Assembly: GCA_963763015.1 (NCBI GenBank)
Contig: CAVXML010000007.1
Coordinates: 496,001 to 560,000, forward strand
Reading direction: 5' to 3'
DNA from: Fodinibacter sp963763015
GTDB lineage: Bacteria > Actinomycetota > Actinomycetes > Actinomycetales > Dermatophilaceae
DNA: 64,000 bases
The first letter of the stretch is position 1; every line of letters starts with the position of its first letter. The translations under genes and the position numbers were made by a program. The notes under the pieces are model-generated. The model worked only from the letters and a program-made list of their open reading frames with translations, made no database searches and had not been told where the DNA came from. Positions 41,481 to 49,148 of this stretch are shown here, piece by piece.

Positions 41481-42821
41481 ATGCCCGACCAGGACCTGCC
41501 CGGCAGCGACCCACGGGGCTCCGACGTGATCGTGGGCACGGTGAGCGCCGTTCCGGAGGCCGCAGGCACGGCGTCGGGCGGGGAAGCGGGTGAGATCACC
41601 TTCGGCGACGGCCGACGAGCCCGAGTCGACGCCGAGGACCCGCGGGCGAGCGGCTGGCTCGCGGTCCTGGGCACGCTCCGCTCGGCCGGCCTCCCGGCAT
41701 ACGTCGAGCTCGTCCCGGGCACCGACCGGGTGCGGAGGGTGCTCGTCCCGATCGCGGTGCACGTGGGCGAGCTGCGCGACGAGGGCGAGTCGACCGAGGT
41801 CGAGCTGATCGTCTCCCAGGCCCGGCACCTGCTGCTACGTGCCGATCCCCGGTATGCCGACCTCCGCGGCCGGCTCGAACAGGCCCGAACGGCTGGCACC
41901 CCCGTCCTGGTCACCGAGCGGCTGGACGACCACGTCATCATCGACGTCCGCTCGCTGCCCGAGGGCGTGGCACCGCCCCCCTCACCCACCCAGGCGGTGC
42001 CCGAGCCCGAACGGCCGGAGGGTGTTCCGCCGGTGAGCATGGCGGTGGCGAACCAGATGTTCGCCCTGGTCAACGGCCGCACCTGCTGCTCTGCCGCACC
42101 GACCGCTCCGTGCATCCCCTTCACCTACCCCGACGACGGGTGCTGGGGCAGGGCCCATGAGATGTGCCGGCTCATGGGCCTGCAGGGAGTGGCGTCGGAC
42201 AAGGTCTGGATCTACGGCAACCTGGCGGTCTCCAGCGCCAACAAGCCCAACTGCCTGGTGCAGTGGGGCTGGCACGTGGCCCCCACGCTGCCGGTGACCG
42301 TCGGCGGCTCGACGGTCACCTACGTCGTGGACCCCTCCCTCTTCACCTCACCCGTCCCACAGGTGACGTGGAAGGGCGTGCAGGGCGACCCGTCCGCGAC
42401 GCTCGTGCCCACCGCCTCGACGGTCTTCCACCGCAGCTACGGCGGCTCGGTGACCTACGACCCGACCTACACCCAGACGAACCAGGTGCTGACGACCTAC
42501 CGCGCCCAGCTGCAGGCGCGCTCGACCTCCCTCGGGCCGCCGCCGTACCCCGCGTGCCAGACCACCCCACCCGGCACCCAGTGGCTGGGCACGCTCGGCC
42601 CGAACGAGACCCGCCGCTGGTTCACCTTCGGCTGGCCCGCCCCGTGGCACGTCGTGTGGACCGTGATGCCCACCAGCATCTGCCCCGGCGCCCCCCAGGT
42701 GCGCTGGACGACCGCCGTGGAGCGGGCCAGCGCCACGCAGCTGACCTACTGGGTCACGGTCACCAACCTCACCCCGCGGACCGTCCGCTTCGAGGGGCGT
42801 TACGACGTCCTCGCCCGATAG
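41481..42821 (+). CDS. Protein-glutaminase-like enzyme with extra N-terminal and C-terminal domains
   Basis: The 446-residue protein holds, at about residues 185-310, a fold like Chryseobacterium protein glutaminase. Its Cys-His-Asp triad can be placed: Cys221 in FTYPDDGCWGRAHEMCRLMG, His265 in QWGWHVAPTLPV and Asp284 in TYVVDPSLFTSPV. Protein glutaminases deamidate glutamine side chains of intact proteins. Residues 1-160 form an unrecognised domain. Residues 365-446 (TRRWFTFGWPAPWHVVW, VERASATQLTYWVTVTNLT) are closely similar to the whole next small protein. No signal peptide is seen. The start at 41481 follows GGGGAGGG. The triad assignment is from memory of the family and should be aligned. 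Confidence 0.75.
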   Translation: MPDQDLPGSDPRGSDVIVGTVSAVPEAAGTASGGEAGEITFGDGRRARVDAEDPRASGWLAVLGTLRSAGLPAYVELVPGTDRVRRVLVPIAVHVGELRDEGESTEVELIVSQARHLLLRADPRYADLRGRLEQARTAGTPVLVTERLDDHVIIDVRSLPEGVAPPPSPTQAVPEPERPEGVPPVSMAVANQMFALVNGRTCCSAAPTAPCIPFTYPDDGCWGRAHEMCRLMGLQGVASDKVWIYGNLAVSSANKPNCLVQWGWHVAPTLPVTVGGSTVTYVVDPSLFTSPVPQVTWKGVQGDPSATLVPTASTVFHRSYGGSVTYDPTYTQTNQVLTTYRAQLQARSTSLGPPPYPACQTTPPGTQWLGTLGPNETRRWFTFGWPAPWHVVWTVMPTSICPGAPQVRWTTAVERASATQLTYWVTVTNLTPRTVRFEGRYDVLAR

Positions 42822-42833
42822 GAGACCGACATC

Positions 42834-43088
42834 ATGTGGACCGGAACGCAGTTCACCGGAACCCTGGCGCCCTCCCAGACGCGTCGGTGGTTCACCTTCA
42901 ACTGGCCGGCCGCGTGGCACGTCGTCTGGTACTGCGTACCGACCTCGCCCCAGGTCGGGGCGCCGCAGGTCTCCTGGGACGTCGCCGTCGAGCGGGCCAG
43001 CTCGACGCACTGCACCTACTGGATCACGGTGCGCAACCTCACGACCAGCACGGTCGTCTTCGAGGGCCGCTTCGCGGTCCTCTCCTGA
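42834..43088 (+). CDS. Small beta-rich protein, homologous to the C-terminal module of the upstream enzyme
   Basis: This 84-residue protein (MWTGTQFTGTLAPSQTRRWF at the start, FEGRFAVLS at the end) aligns along its full length with residues 365-446 of the protein-glutaminase-like enzyme; shared segments include TRRWFTF-WPA-WHVVW, GAPQV-W, AVERAS-T and TYW-TV-NLT. Alternating polar and hydrophobic residues with many Trp, Thr and Val suggest a beta sandwich. Such a module could bind a partner protein or carbohydrate. It lies 12 bases after the enzyme gene with a TAGGAG ribosome site. I do not know a family name for it. Confidence 0.8.
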   Translation: MWTGTQFTGTLAPSQTRRWFTFNWPAAWHVVWYCVPTSPQVGAPQVSWDVAVERASSTHCTYWITVRNLTTSTVVFEGRFAVLS

Positions 43089-43109
43089 AATCCCGAAAGG
43101 AGCACTCTC

Positions 43110-44204
43110 ATGCGCATCTCGCTCGAGGTCGACAACGGACAGGTCACCGTGCCGGGCGCCCAGGAGACAGCGGCAGGTGCCGCGTCGCCGACGGGTCAGG
43201 GGGGAACGGAGGCCGCCGGCTCGGATGCCAGCGCCGGAGCCTTCTCCGGTGACGCCGCGGGGCAGGGCGTGGACGCCTCGCTGGGCGCCGGTGTGGCGGA
43301 CTCCGGGCACACGCCGCTGTCCAGCCCCGAGACCGGTGGCACCGGCGGGGCCGCCGAGGTGGAGGAGTCCCCGGCAGCCGGCGACGGGGATGGGGTAGAG
43401 GAGCCGGCGGGCGAGCTGGAGCAGGTCACGGGCTACGAGCTGCCCGACGAGGAGCGGAGCATCGAGATGTCGGTGGCCGTCGACGAGCAGCTGCGCGACA
43501 TCGGGGAGGCGTCCTTCGGACCGGCCCCCGAGGCCGTCATCGGCGTGGACGACCGGGTGCAGATCCAGACGACCGCTTCGTACCCGTGGCGGGTGCACTG
43601 CTCCCTGCGCATCACGGCCCGGGACGGCTCCCAGTGGATCGGAACCGGTTGGTTCTGCGGGCCGCACACCGTGATCACCGCCGGACACTGCGTCTACATC
43701 AAGAACAGCGGGGTCGCCGGCCGGGACGGGTGGGTGCGCAGCATCACGGTCATCCCGGGTCGCAACGGCGCGACCCAGCCCTACGGCGCGGTCGTCAGCA
43801 CGGCCTTCCGCAGCGTGACGGGCTGGGTGAACAGTGCCAACCAGGAGTACGACTACGGTGCCATCCTGCTGCCGACACCGCTGGGGAGCACGACCGGATG
43901 GCTGGGCTTCGGCGCCTTCTCGGACGCCACCCTGCTGGCCTCCACGGCCAACATCTCTGGCTACCCCGGGGACAAGCCGGCGGGCACGCAGTGGTACCAC
44001 GCGCGTCGGGTGACCTCCGTCGGCGTCCGCAAGGTCTACTACGACGTGGACACCTTCGGCGGGCAGAGTGGCAGCGCCGTCTACCGCATCGTCAACGGGG
44101 CGCGGTACGCCATCGCGGTCCACGCGTACGGTGGCGCCACCTCCAACTCCGGGACCCGGATCACGTCCGAGGTCCACAACAACCTGCTGGCGTGGAGGGC
44201 ATGA
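43110..44204 (+). CDS. V8/trypsin-like serine protease with long disordered N-terminus
   Basis: The 364-residue protein starts with about 105 residues rich in Gly, Ala, Glu and Ser and no signal peptide. From about residue 145 a chymotrypsin-fold protease of the V8/glutamyl endopeptidase type follows, with His193 in TVITAGHCVYI, Asp248 in SANQEYDYGAILL and Ser320 in DTFGGQSGSAVY, a complete triad. The acidic segment at about 85-135 may be a propeptide. AAAGGAG precedes the ATG. Its stop overlaps the next small gene (ATGA). It forms one operon with the glutaminase-like gene. Confidence 0.88.
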   Translation: MRISLEVDNGQVTVPGAQETAAGAASPTGQGGTEAAGSDASAGAFSGDAAGQGVDASLGAGVADSGHTPLSSPETGGTGGAAEVEESPAAGDGDGVEEPAGELEQVTGYELPDEERSIEMSVAVDEQLRDIGEASFGPAPEAVIGVDDRVQIQTTASYPWRVHCSLRITARDGSQWIGTGWFCGPHTVITAGHCVYIKNSGVAGRDGWVRSITVIPGRNGATQPYGAVVSTAFRSVTGWVNSANQEYDYGAILLPTPLGSTTGWLGFGAFSDATLLASTANISGYPGDKPAGTQWYHARRVTSVGVRKVYYDVDTFGGQSGSAVYRIVNGARYAIAVHAYGGATSNSGTRITSEVHNNLLAWRA

Positions 44205-44488
44205 GCGCCACCGGATCGGTTCCCGCCGGTGTCCTCACCGGCGTGGTGACCGACGAGCACGGGCACCCCGTGGCCGAGGCGTCGGTGTCACTCGTGGACG
44301 CACCGGTGCCGGTCCCGGACATCGCGGCGCTCACCGGACCTGACGGCCGATTCACGCTCGCCGCCCCGTCTCCCGGCCGCTACACGGTGGCAGCCGTCGG
44401 GCCGGACGGCGCAGCGGCGCGGGCCGCGGTGGACGTCGGGGTGGCTGGGGCACCCGCTCAGCTGCGGCTGGTGGTCGGCGGTCCCTGA
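44201..44488 (+). CDS. Carboxypeptidase regulatory-like (CnaB-type) small domain protein
   Basis: The 95-residue protein is a single beta-sandwich domain: GVLTGVVTDEHGHPVAEASV, then TGPDGRFTLAAPSPGRYTVA and LRLVVGG. This is the pattern of carboxypeptidase regulatory-like or CnaB domains, which usually occur as modules of secreted proteins. Here it is alone and without a signal peptide. The ATG overlaps the protease stop (ATGA), so it is made with the protease. It may be a binding partner of one of the cluster enzymes. Confidence 0.8.
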   Translation: MSATGSVPAGVLTGVVTDEHGHPVAEASVSLVDAPVPVPDIAALTGPDGRFTLAAPSPGRYTVAAVGPDGAAARAAVDVGVAGAPAQLRLVVGGP

Positions 44489-44592
44489 CCTCCGAACCGG
44501 TGGTCGCCGGACGTGAATGGAACCCAGATGTCGGGATGACCCGGCCGCCGGCCGGGAGGCGTCCGGGTCGGCGCGCGCGACCCGGCCAGTGG

Positions 44593-44598
44593 CACACT
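44593..44598 (+). promoter_or_regulatory. -10-like element (CACACT) of the PPOX gene
   Basis: CACACT ends six bases before the ATG at 44605, the leaderless spacing seen repeatedly in this window. Confidence 0.35.
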
Positions 44599-44604
44599 CG
44601 CCGC

Positions 44605-45030
44605 ATGGCGACCCATCATGCGCAGCTGTCGCCGGTATCCGTCGCGTTCCTCTCCGAGCGACACCTCGCCACGCTGACGACGTTGCGGGCCGACGGCTCG
44701 CCGCACGTCGTGCCGGTGGGCTTCACGTGGGACGGTGACGCCGGGCTCGCCCGAGTCATCGCGAGCCGGTCGAGCGCGAAGGTGCGCCAGGCCCGCGCCG
44801 GTCGACGAGCCGCGCTCTCACAGGTCGACGGGCGCAGGTGGATCACCCTCGAGGGCGTCACCCGGGTGCTCGAGGACCCTCCCTCGGTGCGCGATGCGGA
44901 GCGGCGGTACGCGGTGCGCTACCGGCAGCCGCGGCCGAACCCGGAGCGGGTGGTCGTCGTGCTCGACGTCGACCGGGTGCTCGGCGGGTCCTGGACAGAC
45001 CCGGTGCCGCCCTCTCCCGACGCCCTCTGA
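44605..45030 (+). CDS. PPOX-class flavin/F420-dependent oxidoreductase
   Basis: The 141-residue protein is a split-barrel flavin-binding protein of the pyridoxamine 5'-phosphate oxidase class: FLSERHLATLTTLRADGSPHV, VPVGFTWDGDAGL, SAKVRQARAGRRAALSQVDG and a late RYAVRYRQPRPNPERVVV. Size and motifs fit the actinobacterial Rv1155-type F420-binding group better than true PdxH, but FMN or F420 use cannot be settled by eye. It probably has its own leaderless promoter and lies upstream of purH. Confidence 0.82.
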   Translation: MATHHAQLSPVSVAFLSERHLATLTTLRADGSPHVVPVGFTWDGDAGLARVIASRSSAKVRQARAGRRAALSQVDGRRWITLEGVTRVLEDPPSVRDAERRYAVRYRQPRPNPERVVVVLDVDRVLGGSWTDPVPPSPDAL

Positions 45031-45076
45031 GGCCTCGCCGGGCTGACGAGGGCCACTGGCGCCCGAGGAGGGTCGC

Positions 45077-45082
45077 TAGGAT
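45077..45082 (+). promoter_or_regulatory. -10 element (TAGGAT) of purH
   Basis: TAGGAT is a good -10 just before the riboswitch. Transcription would start at about 45089, at the 5' edge of the ZTP aptamer. Confidence 0.4.
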
Positions 45083-45084
45083 CT

Positions 45085-45160
45085 GCCGAGACGACTGGCG
45101 CGGGTGGGCCACCACCGGGGAGTGTGGGTCGGGGCATCGTCCGCCTGGGTGCTCCGTCAC
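45085..45160 (+). ncRNA. ZTP (pfl) riboswitch upstream of purH
   Basis: The segment contains the conserved pfl motif parts in order: ACGACTGGCG, then the hairpin GGTGGGCCACCACC followed by GGGGAG, a variable linker, and CCGCCTGGG. These are the ligand-binding core sequences of ZTP/ZMP-sensing RNAs, which commonly precede purH in actinobacteria. Binding of ZMP or ZTP, which build up when 10-formyl-THF is short, should raise purH expression. About 25 bases separate it from the purH ATG, with AGGAG in between. Confidence 0.85.
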
Positions 45161-45186
45161 GACCACCGACCCGTCAGGAGCCTCGA

Positions 45187-46815
45187 ATGCCACCCGCCGT
45201 CTCCGCCCCCGGCCCCTCCGAGGACGTCCGGCCCGTCCGCCGGGCCCTGGTGTCCGTCTTCGACAAGACCGGCCTGGAGGACCTCGTCCGAGGCCTGCAC
45301 GAGGCCGGGGTCGACCTCGTCTCCACCGGGGGGTCGGCGGCCCTCATCGAGGCGTCGGGCCTGCCCGTCACGAAGGTCGAGGACCTGACGGGTTTTCCGG
45401 AGTGCCTGGAGGGACGGGTCAAGACGTTGCACCCGCGCGTGCACGCCGGCATCCTCGCCGACACCCGCAAGCCCGAGCACGTCGCCCAGCTCGCCGACCT
45501 CGGCGTGGAGGCGTTCGAGCTCGTCGTGGTCAACCTCTACCCCTTCGCCGACACCGTGGCCTCGGGGGCCACACCGGACGAGTGCGTCGAGCAGATCGAC
45601 ATCGGTGGCCCGTCGATGGTCCGCGCCGCGGCCAAGAACCATCCGAGCGTCGCCGTGGTCACCGACCCGGCCTCCTACCCCTCCGTGCTGGATGCCGTGC
45701 GCCGCGGCGGGTTCACGCTCGAGCAGCGCAAGCGCCTGGCTGCCGAGGCGTTCGTGCACACCGCCACCTACGACGTGCACGTCGCCTCGTGGATGGGCAG
45801 CGCCTACACCGACACCTCCGACGGGTCCGGATTCCCCCGTTGGATGGGCGGGACCTGGGACAAGGCCTCGGTGCTGCGGTACGGCGAGAACCCCCACCAG
45901 CGTGCCGCGCTCTACACCAACGGGTTCCAGCCGCAACCCGGCCTGGCGCAGGCACGGCAGCTCCATGGGCGGGAGATGTCGTACAACAACTACGTCGACG
46001 CCGACGCGGCACTGCGGGCGGCCCACGACCACGGCGACCAGGCCACGGTCGCCGTCGTCAAGCACGCCAACCCGTGCGGGATCGCCGTGGGCACCGACAT
46101 CGCCGAGGCGCACCGCAAGGCCCACGAGTGCGACCCGGTGTCCGCGTTCGGTGGGATCATCGCGGCCAACCGGCCGGTCACAATCGAGATGGCGCGCGCG
46201 GTGGTCGACATCTTCACCGAGGTTGTCGTGGCCCCCGGGTTCGAGCCGGAGGCACTCGAGGTGCTCAGGGAGAAGAAGAACGTGCGTCTCCTCGAGTGCG
46301 CCGCACCCCGCCGGGCGGGGGTCGAGTCGCGGCCGGTCAGCGGCGGCCTGCTGATCCAGCAGCGGGATGCCGTGGACGCCGTCGTCCGCGATGCGGACGG
46401 AGCGGTGACCGGGGGCGACAACGCCGCGCACTGGCGCCTGGTGTCGGGGGACCCGGTCGACGAGGCCGTTGTTGCCGACCTCCAGTTCGCCTGGCGGGCC
46501 GTGCGGGCAGTGAAGTCCAACGCGGTCCTCCTCGCCCGCGACGGCGCGTCGGTCGGCATCGGGATGGGGCAGGTCAACCGGGTCGACTCGTGTCACCTCG
46601 CCGTCTCGCGTGCCGGGGAGGAACGCGCCCGGGGTTCCGTGGCGGCATCCGATGCCTTCTTCCCCTTCGCCGACGGGCTGCAGGTGCTGCTCGACGCGGG
46701 AGTGCGCGCGGTGGTGGCCCCCGGCGGGTCGGTCCGCGACGCGGAGGTCGTCGCGGCAGCCCGGGCGACCGGCACCACGATGTACTTCACGGGCACGCGG
46801 CACTTCGCCCACTGA
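45187..46815 (+). CDS. purH: Bifunctional AICAR transformylase / IMP cyclohydrolase
   Basis: PurH carries out the last two steps to IMP. The 542-residue protein has the IMP cyclohydrolase domain first (ALVSVFDKTGLEDLVRGLHE, STGGSAALIEASGLPVTKVE, GRVKTLHPRVHAGIL, VVVNLYPF) and then AICAR transformylase (RYGENPHQRAALY, SYNNYVDADAALRA, VKHANPCGIAVG, SNAVLLARDG, SDAFFPFADG, GGSVRDAEVVAAA). Length and motifs are complete. A ZTP riboswitch controls it. It is separated from purN by about 15 kb of accessory genes. Confidence 0.98.
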   Translation: MPPAVSAPGPSEDVRPVRRALVSVFDKTGLEDLVRGLHEAGVDLVSTGGSAALIEASGLPVTKVEDLTGFPECLEGRVKTLHPRVHAGILADTRKPEHVAQLADLGVEAFELVVVNLYPFADTVASGATPDECVEQIDIGGPSMVRAAAKNHPSVAVVTDPASYPSVLDAVRRGGFTLEQRKRLAAEAFVHTATYDVHVASWMGSAYTDTSDGSGFPRWMGGTWDKASVLRYGENPHQRAALYTNGFQPQPGLAQARQLHGREMSYNNYVDADAALRAAHDHGDQATVAVVKHANPCGIAVGTDIAEAHRKAHECDPVSAFGGIIAANRPVTIEMARAVVDIFTEVVVAPGFEPEALEVLREKKNVRLLECAAPRRAGVESRPVSGGLLIQQRDAVDAVVRDADGAVTGGDNAAHWRLVSGDPVDEAVVADLQFAWRAVRAVKSNAVLLARDGASVGIGMGQVNRVDSCHLAVSRAGEERARGSVAASDAFFPFADGLQVLLDAGVRAVVAPGGSVRDAEVVAAARATGTTMYFTGTRHFAH

Positions 46816-46841
46816 CCGGAGCGACGAGCCGGTTCCCGCAC

Positions 46842-47876
46842 TCAGCCCACCCGGCTCCGGACGTGTCGCCCCACGTGCGGCGGCGTCGGTCGAAGGCGGT
46901 GGACGACCCACTCCAGGGGGCCGGTGCCCCACCGGCGCTCCAGCACCCAGCACGAGCCCAGCACCACGGCCGTCGTCGCGAACAGGAGCACCCACGAGTC
47001 GTCGTCGGCGCCGCCGCGGAGCACGCCGACCAGGGCGAGCACCATGATGTGGGTGGTGTACGCGGTGAGCGCCAGTCGCCCGGTCGCCACGACCGGCGCG
47101 AGCAGCCAGCCGACGCCCGCGCGCCGAGAACGGTGGAGCAGCAGGAACGAGGCCACCACGACGCCCGCTGCGAGGAACGTTCCACCGACCACCGAAGCCG
47201 TACTGCCCGAGGACGGTACGGAGCCCTCCGCGGACCCACCACCCAGCAGCCGTGCCGCGGCGGCGGCCACGAAGAGGACGCCCGCCACGGCGTAGGCCTC
47301 CGGCGGTTCGGTCGCCCGTCGCAGGACGGTCGCGAGGGCCAGCCCCGCGAGGGCCATCGGCAACAGCGAGCTGACCCGGCACGACTCGCCGAGCACCAGC
47401 CAGTCGAGGAGGTGTCCGACCCAGCCGGTCACCTCCCCCGTCGCATCCGCGTCGATCGCGGCCTGAACCCGCTCCCGGATGATCTGGCCGAGCACGGCGC
47501 CGGCCGCCGCGACGCCCACTGTCAGCACCGGAGCACGGTGGAGCAGGACGGCCAGCGGTGCGAGGACGAGAACCAGCAGCCCGACGTGGGGCAGGGTGAC
47601 GACGAGCGGTGCGTACACCTGCTGGAGGAGCACCCCCAGTACGACGAGCAGAAGACCGCGCTCGAGGTTCTGGAGCAGGAACCAGCCCACCGCGGGCTGC
47701 CGCTCGTGGAGGTGCAACCCCATGGACACGCCCACGATGACGGCGAACAGGGGAGCGGTCAGGTACTCGGCGAACCCGAGCACCCAGCCGGCCGGGGCCA
47801 GCCCGGCGACGAGCATGGCCACCACGGCGAGCCCGCGGGCGGCGTCGAGCCCGTCGAGGCGACCGGAGGACCGCAT
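46842..47876 (-). CDS. DUF418/DUF1624-like multi-pass membrane protein (possible acyltransferase)
   Basis: The 344-residue protein has about ten membrane helices. The N-terminal RLDGLDAARGLAVVAMLVAG resembles the start of the heparan-alpha-glucosaminide N-acetyltransferase-like (DUF1624/YeiB) family, and the C-terminus (TGRLALTAYTTHIMVLALVG, TGPLEWVVHRLRP) is the DUF418 signature. Such proteins are thought to move acyl groups across the membrane; substrates are unknown. It converges with purH. A CACACT -10-like element lies six bases before the ATG at 47876. Confidence 0.82.
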   Translation of the reverse strand: MRSSGRLDGLDAARGLAVVAMLVAGLAPAGWVLGFAEYLTAPLFAVIVGVSMGLHLHERQPAVGWFLLQNLERGLLLVVLGVLLQQVYAPLVVTLPHVGLLVLVLAPLAVLLHRAPVLTVGVAAAGAVLGQIIRERVQAAIDADATGEVTGWVGHLLDWLVLGESCRVSSLLPMALAGLALATVLRRATEPPEAYAVAGVLFVAAAAARLLGGGSAEGSVPSSGSTASVVGGTFLAAGVVVASFLLLHRSRRAGVGWLLAPVVATGRLALTAYTTHIMVLALVGVLRGGADDDSWVLLFATTAVVLGSCWVLERRWGTGPLEWVVHRLRPTPPHVGRHVRSRVG

Positions 47877-47882
47877 CGCCCC

Positions 47883-47888
47883 AGTGTG
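47883..47888 (-). promoter_or_regulatory. -10-like element (CACACT) of the DUF418 membrane protein gene
   Basis: Minus-strand CACACT, then six bases and the ATG at 47876. It fits the leaderless pattern and separates this gene from the barbiturase gene upstream. Confidence 0.35.
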
Positions 47889-47923
47889 CCGGTGGTGCCG
47901 GCGCGGCGCGCCCGGTCCGCGAG

Positions 47924-49063
47924 TCAGCGCGCCGGTGCGCGGTAGCCCGTGGGCTCGCCGGAACCGAGGTCGACGATCGCGGCCACCGGGCCACCGCCCT
48001 CCGGTCCCTGGTGGGCCGCCGACACCGACACGAACACCGCCGGGTCCCCGGTCACCGACGCCGTGACCCCGCCGACGCACGACTTGATCTGTCGGTGCCA
48101 GTGCACGTCGGAGTCGTCGAGCATGGCGTTGCGCCGCCCGGCCACCTGGCCGTCCAGGGAGGCCTCGCACTTGAGGAAGACGTTGACGAGCCGGCCGTCG
48201 ATGTCGCGGCGGTGGGGACGATCGGGGAGGTCGAGCCCGGCGTCCCTGATGGCCGCCCAGATGCCGTCGGCGTCGAGGGCGTCCTGCATCACCGAGTGAC
48301 CGATGCGGTAGCGCCCGCCGACCCCGCGGGCGTTGCCGACGACGACGACCTGGGCCTGGTCGAGCTCGACCCCCGACGAGCACGAGGCCACGGACGAGTA
48401 GAGGGAGCGGTCGTGCATGACGTCGGCGTCGGTGGGCATCTCGATCTCGCCGAGTGCCACCGCCACGCCGAGTGCGGTGCAGCCGTTCGAGAGGTCCATC
48501 GACTCGTGGGTGTGCTCGGTCCAGACGGTCTTCCCCCGCGACTTCGCGTCGCGGATCGTGTGGATCGTCAGCAGGGGCGTCTTGGTCTGCACGTAGTGGA
48601 CGTCGCTCGGGTCCGTGATCCCCGCCCGCTCCATCGCCACCCGCACCGCAGCGGCCACCTTGTCGACCATGGGGGTGTAGCCGATCTCCTCCGGCAGCAG
48701 GTGCTCCGACATCGCGAAGCCGACCGTCAGCCGCGGCTCGTCGGTCTGCTCGGCGCGGTCGGCCGGCACCGTCGCGAAGATGGTCGCGTGCGGGCTGATC
48801 ACCCCGTCCGTGCCGCCCGACCAGACGATCGGGACCTCCTTGACCTGGTCGGCCGGTGCGCCCTTCTCGACGAGGATCTCGCGGAAGGCCCGGTCGGCGA
48901 TGATGCGGGTGTAGTCGTTGACCCCACCGTTGCCCTCGGTCTTGCCGATGACGGCGACCACCCGGCGGGCCTCCATCACGCCCTCGTCGATGAGCCTGCC
49001 GAGCTCGGACGCGTCGGACACGGTGTGCAGCGGGACCTTGCGGACCTCGATGGCGTCGGGCAC
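47924..49063 (-). CDS. Barbiturase (ring-opening amidohydrolase, cyanuric acid hydrolase family)
   Basis: The 379-residue protein begins VPDAIEVRKVPLHTVSDASE, close to Rhodococcus barbiturase as I remember it. It shows family segments VVAVIGKTEGNGGVNDYTR, SCSSGVELDQAQVVVVGNA and KCEASLDGQVAGRRNAMLDD followed by DVHWHRQIKSCVGGVTAS, from the three-fold repeated structure with Ser-Lys pairs. Barbiturase opens barbiturate to ureidomalonate in oxidative pyrimidine breakdown. No uracil oxidase gene is present, so the real ring substrate may differ. The GTG at 49063 follows GAGAGGAA. It lies downstream of carbamate kinase and the CoA-transferase. Confidence 0.87.
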   Translation of the reverse strand: MPDAIEVRKVPLHTVSDASELGRLIDEGVMEARRVVAVIGKTEGNGGVNDYTRIIADRAFREILVEKGAPADQVKEVPIVWSGGTDGVISPHATIFATVPADRAEQTDEPRLTVGFAMSEHLLPEEIGYTPMVDKVAAAVRVAMERAGITDPSDVHYVQTKTPLLTIHTIRDAKSRGKTVWTEHTHESMDLSNGCTALGVAVALGEIEMPTDADVMHDRSLYSSVASCSSGVELDQAQVVVVGNARGVGGRYRIGHSVMQDALDADGIWAAIRDAGLDLPDRPHRRDIDGRLVNVFLKCEASLDGQVAGRRNAMLDDSDVHWHRQIKSCVGGVTASVTGDPAVFVSVSAAHQGPEGGGPVAAIVDLGSGEPTGYRAPAR

Positions 49064-49148
49064 GGTCTGTTCCTCTCTGTCGGCCGGTGGTACGGCACTG
49101 GTTGCGGATGCCGGGAGCCGGCTCGGGTCGGTGCGGTCGGGTCGGGTG

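Noticed and set aside
39578..44488. Type VII (ESX) secreted protease locus
   Set aside because: Mycosin-like S8 proteases occur in ESX loci, but no EccC, WXG100 or other ESX gene is here and the S8 protein lacks signal and membrane segments.
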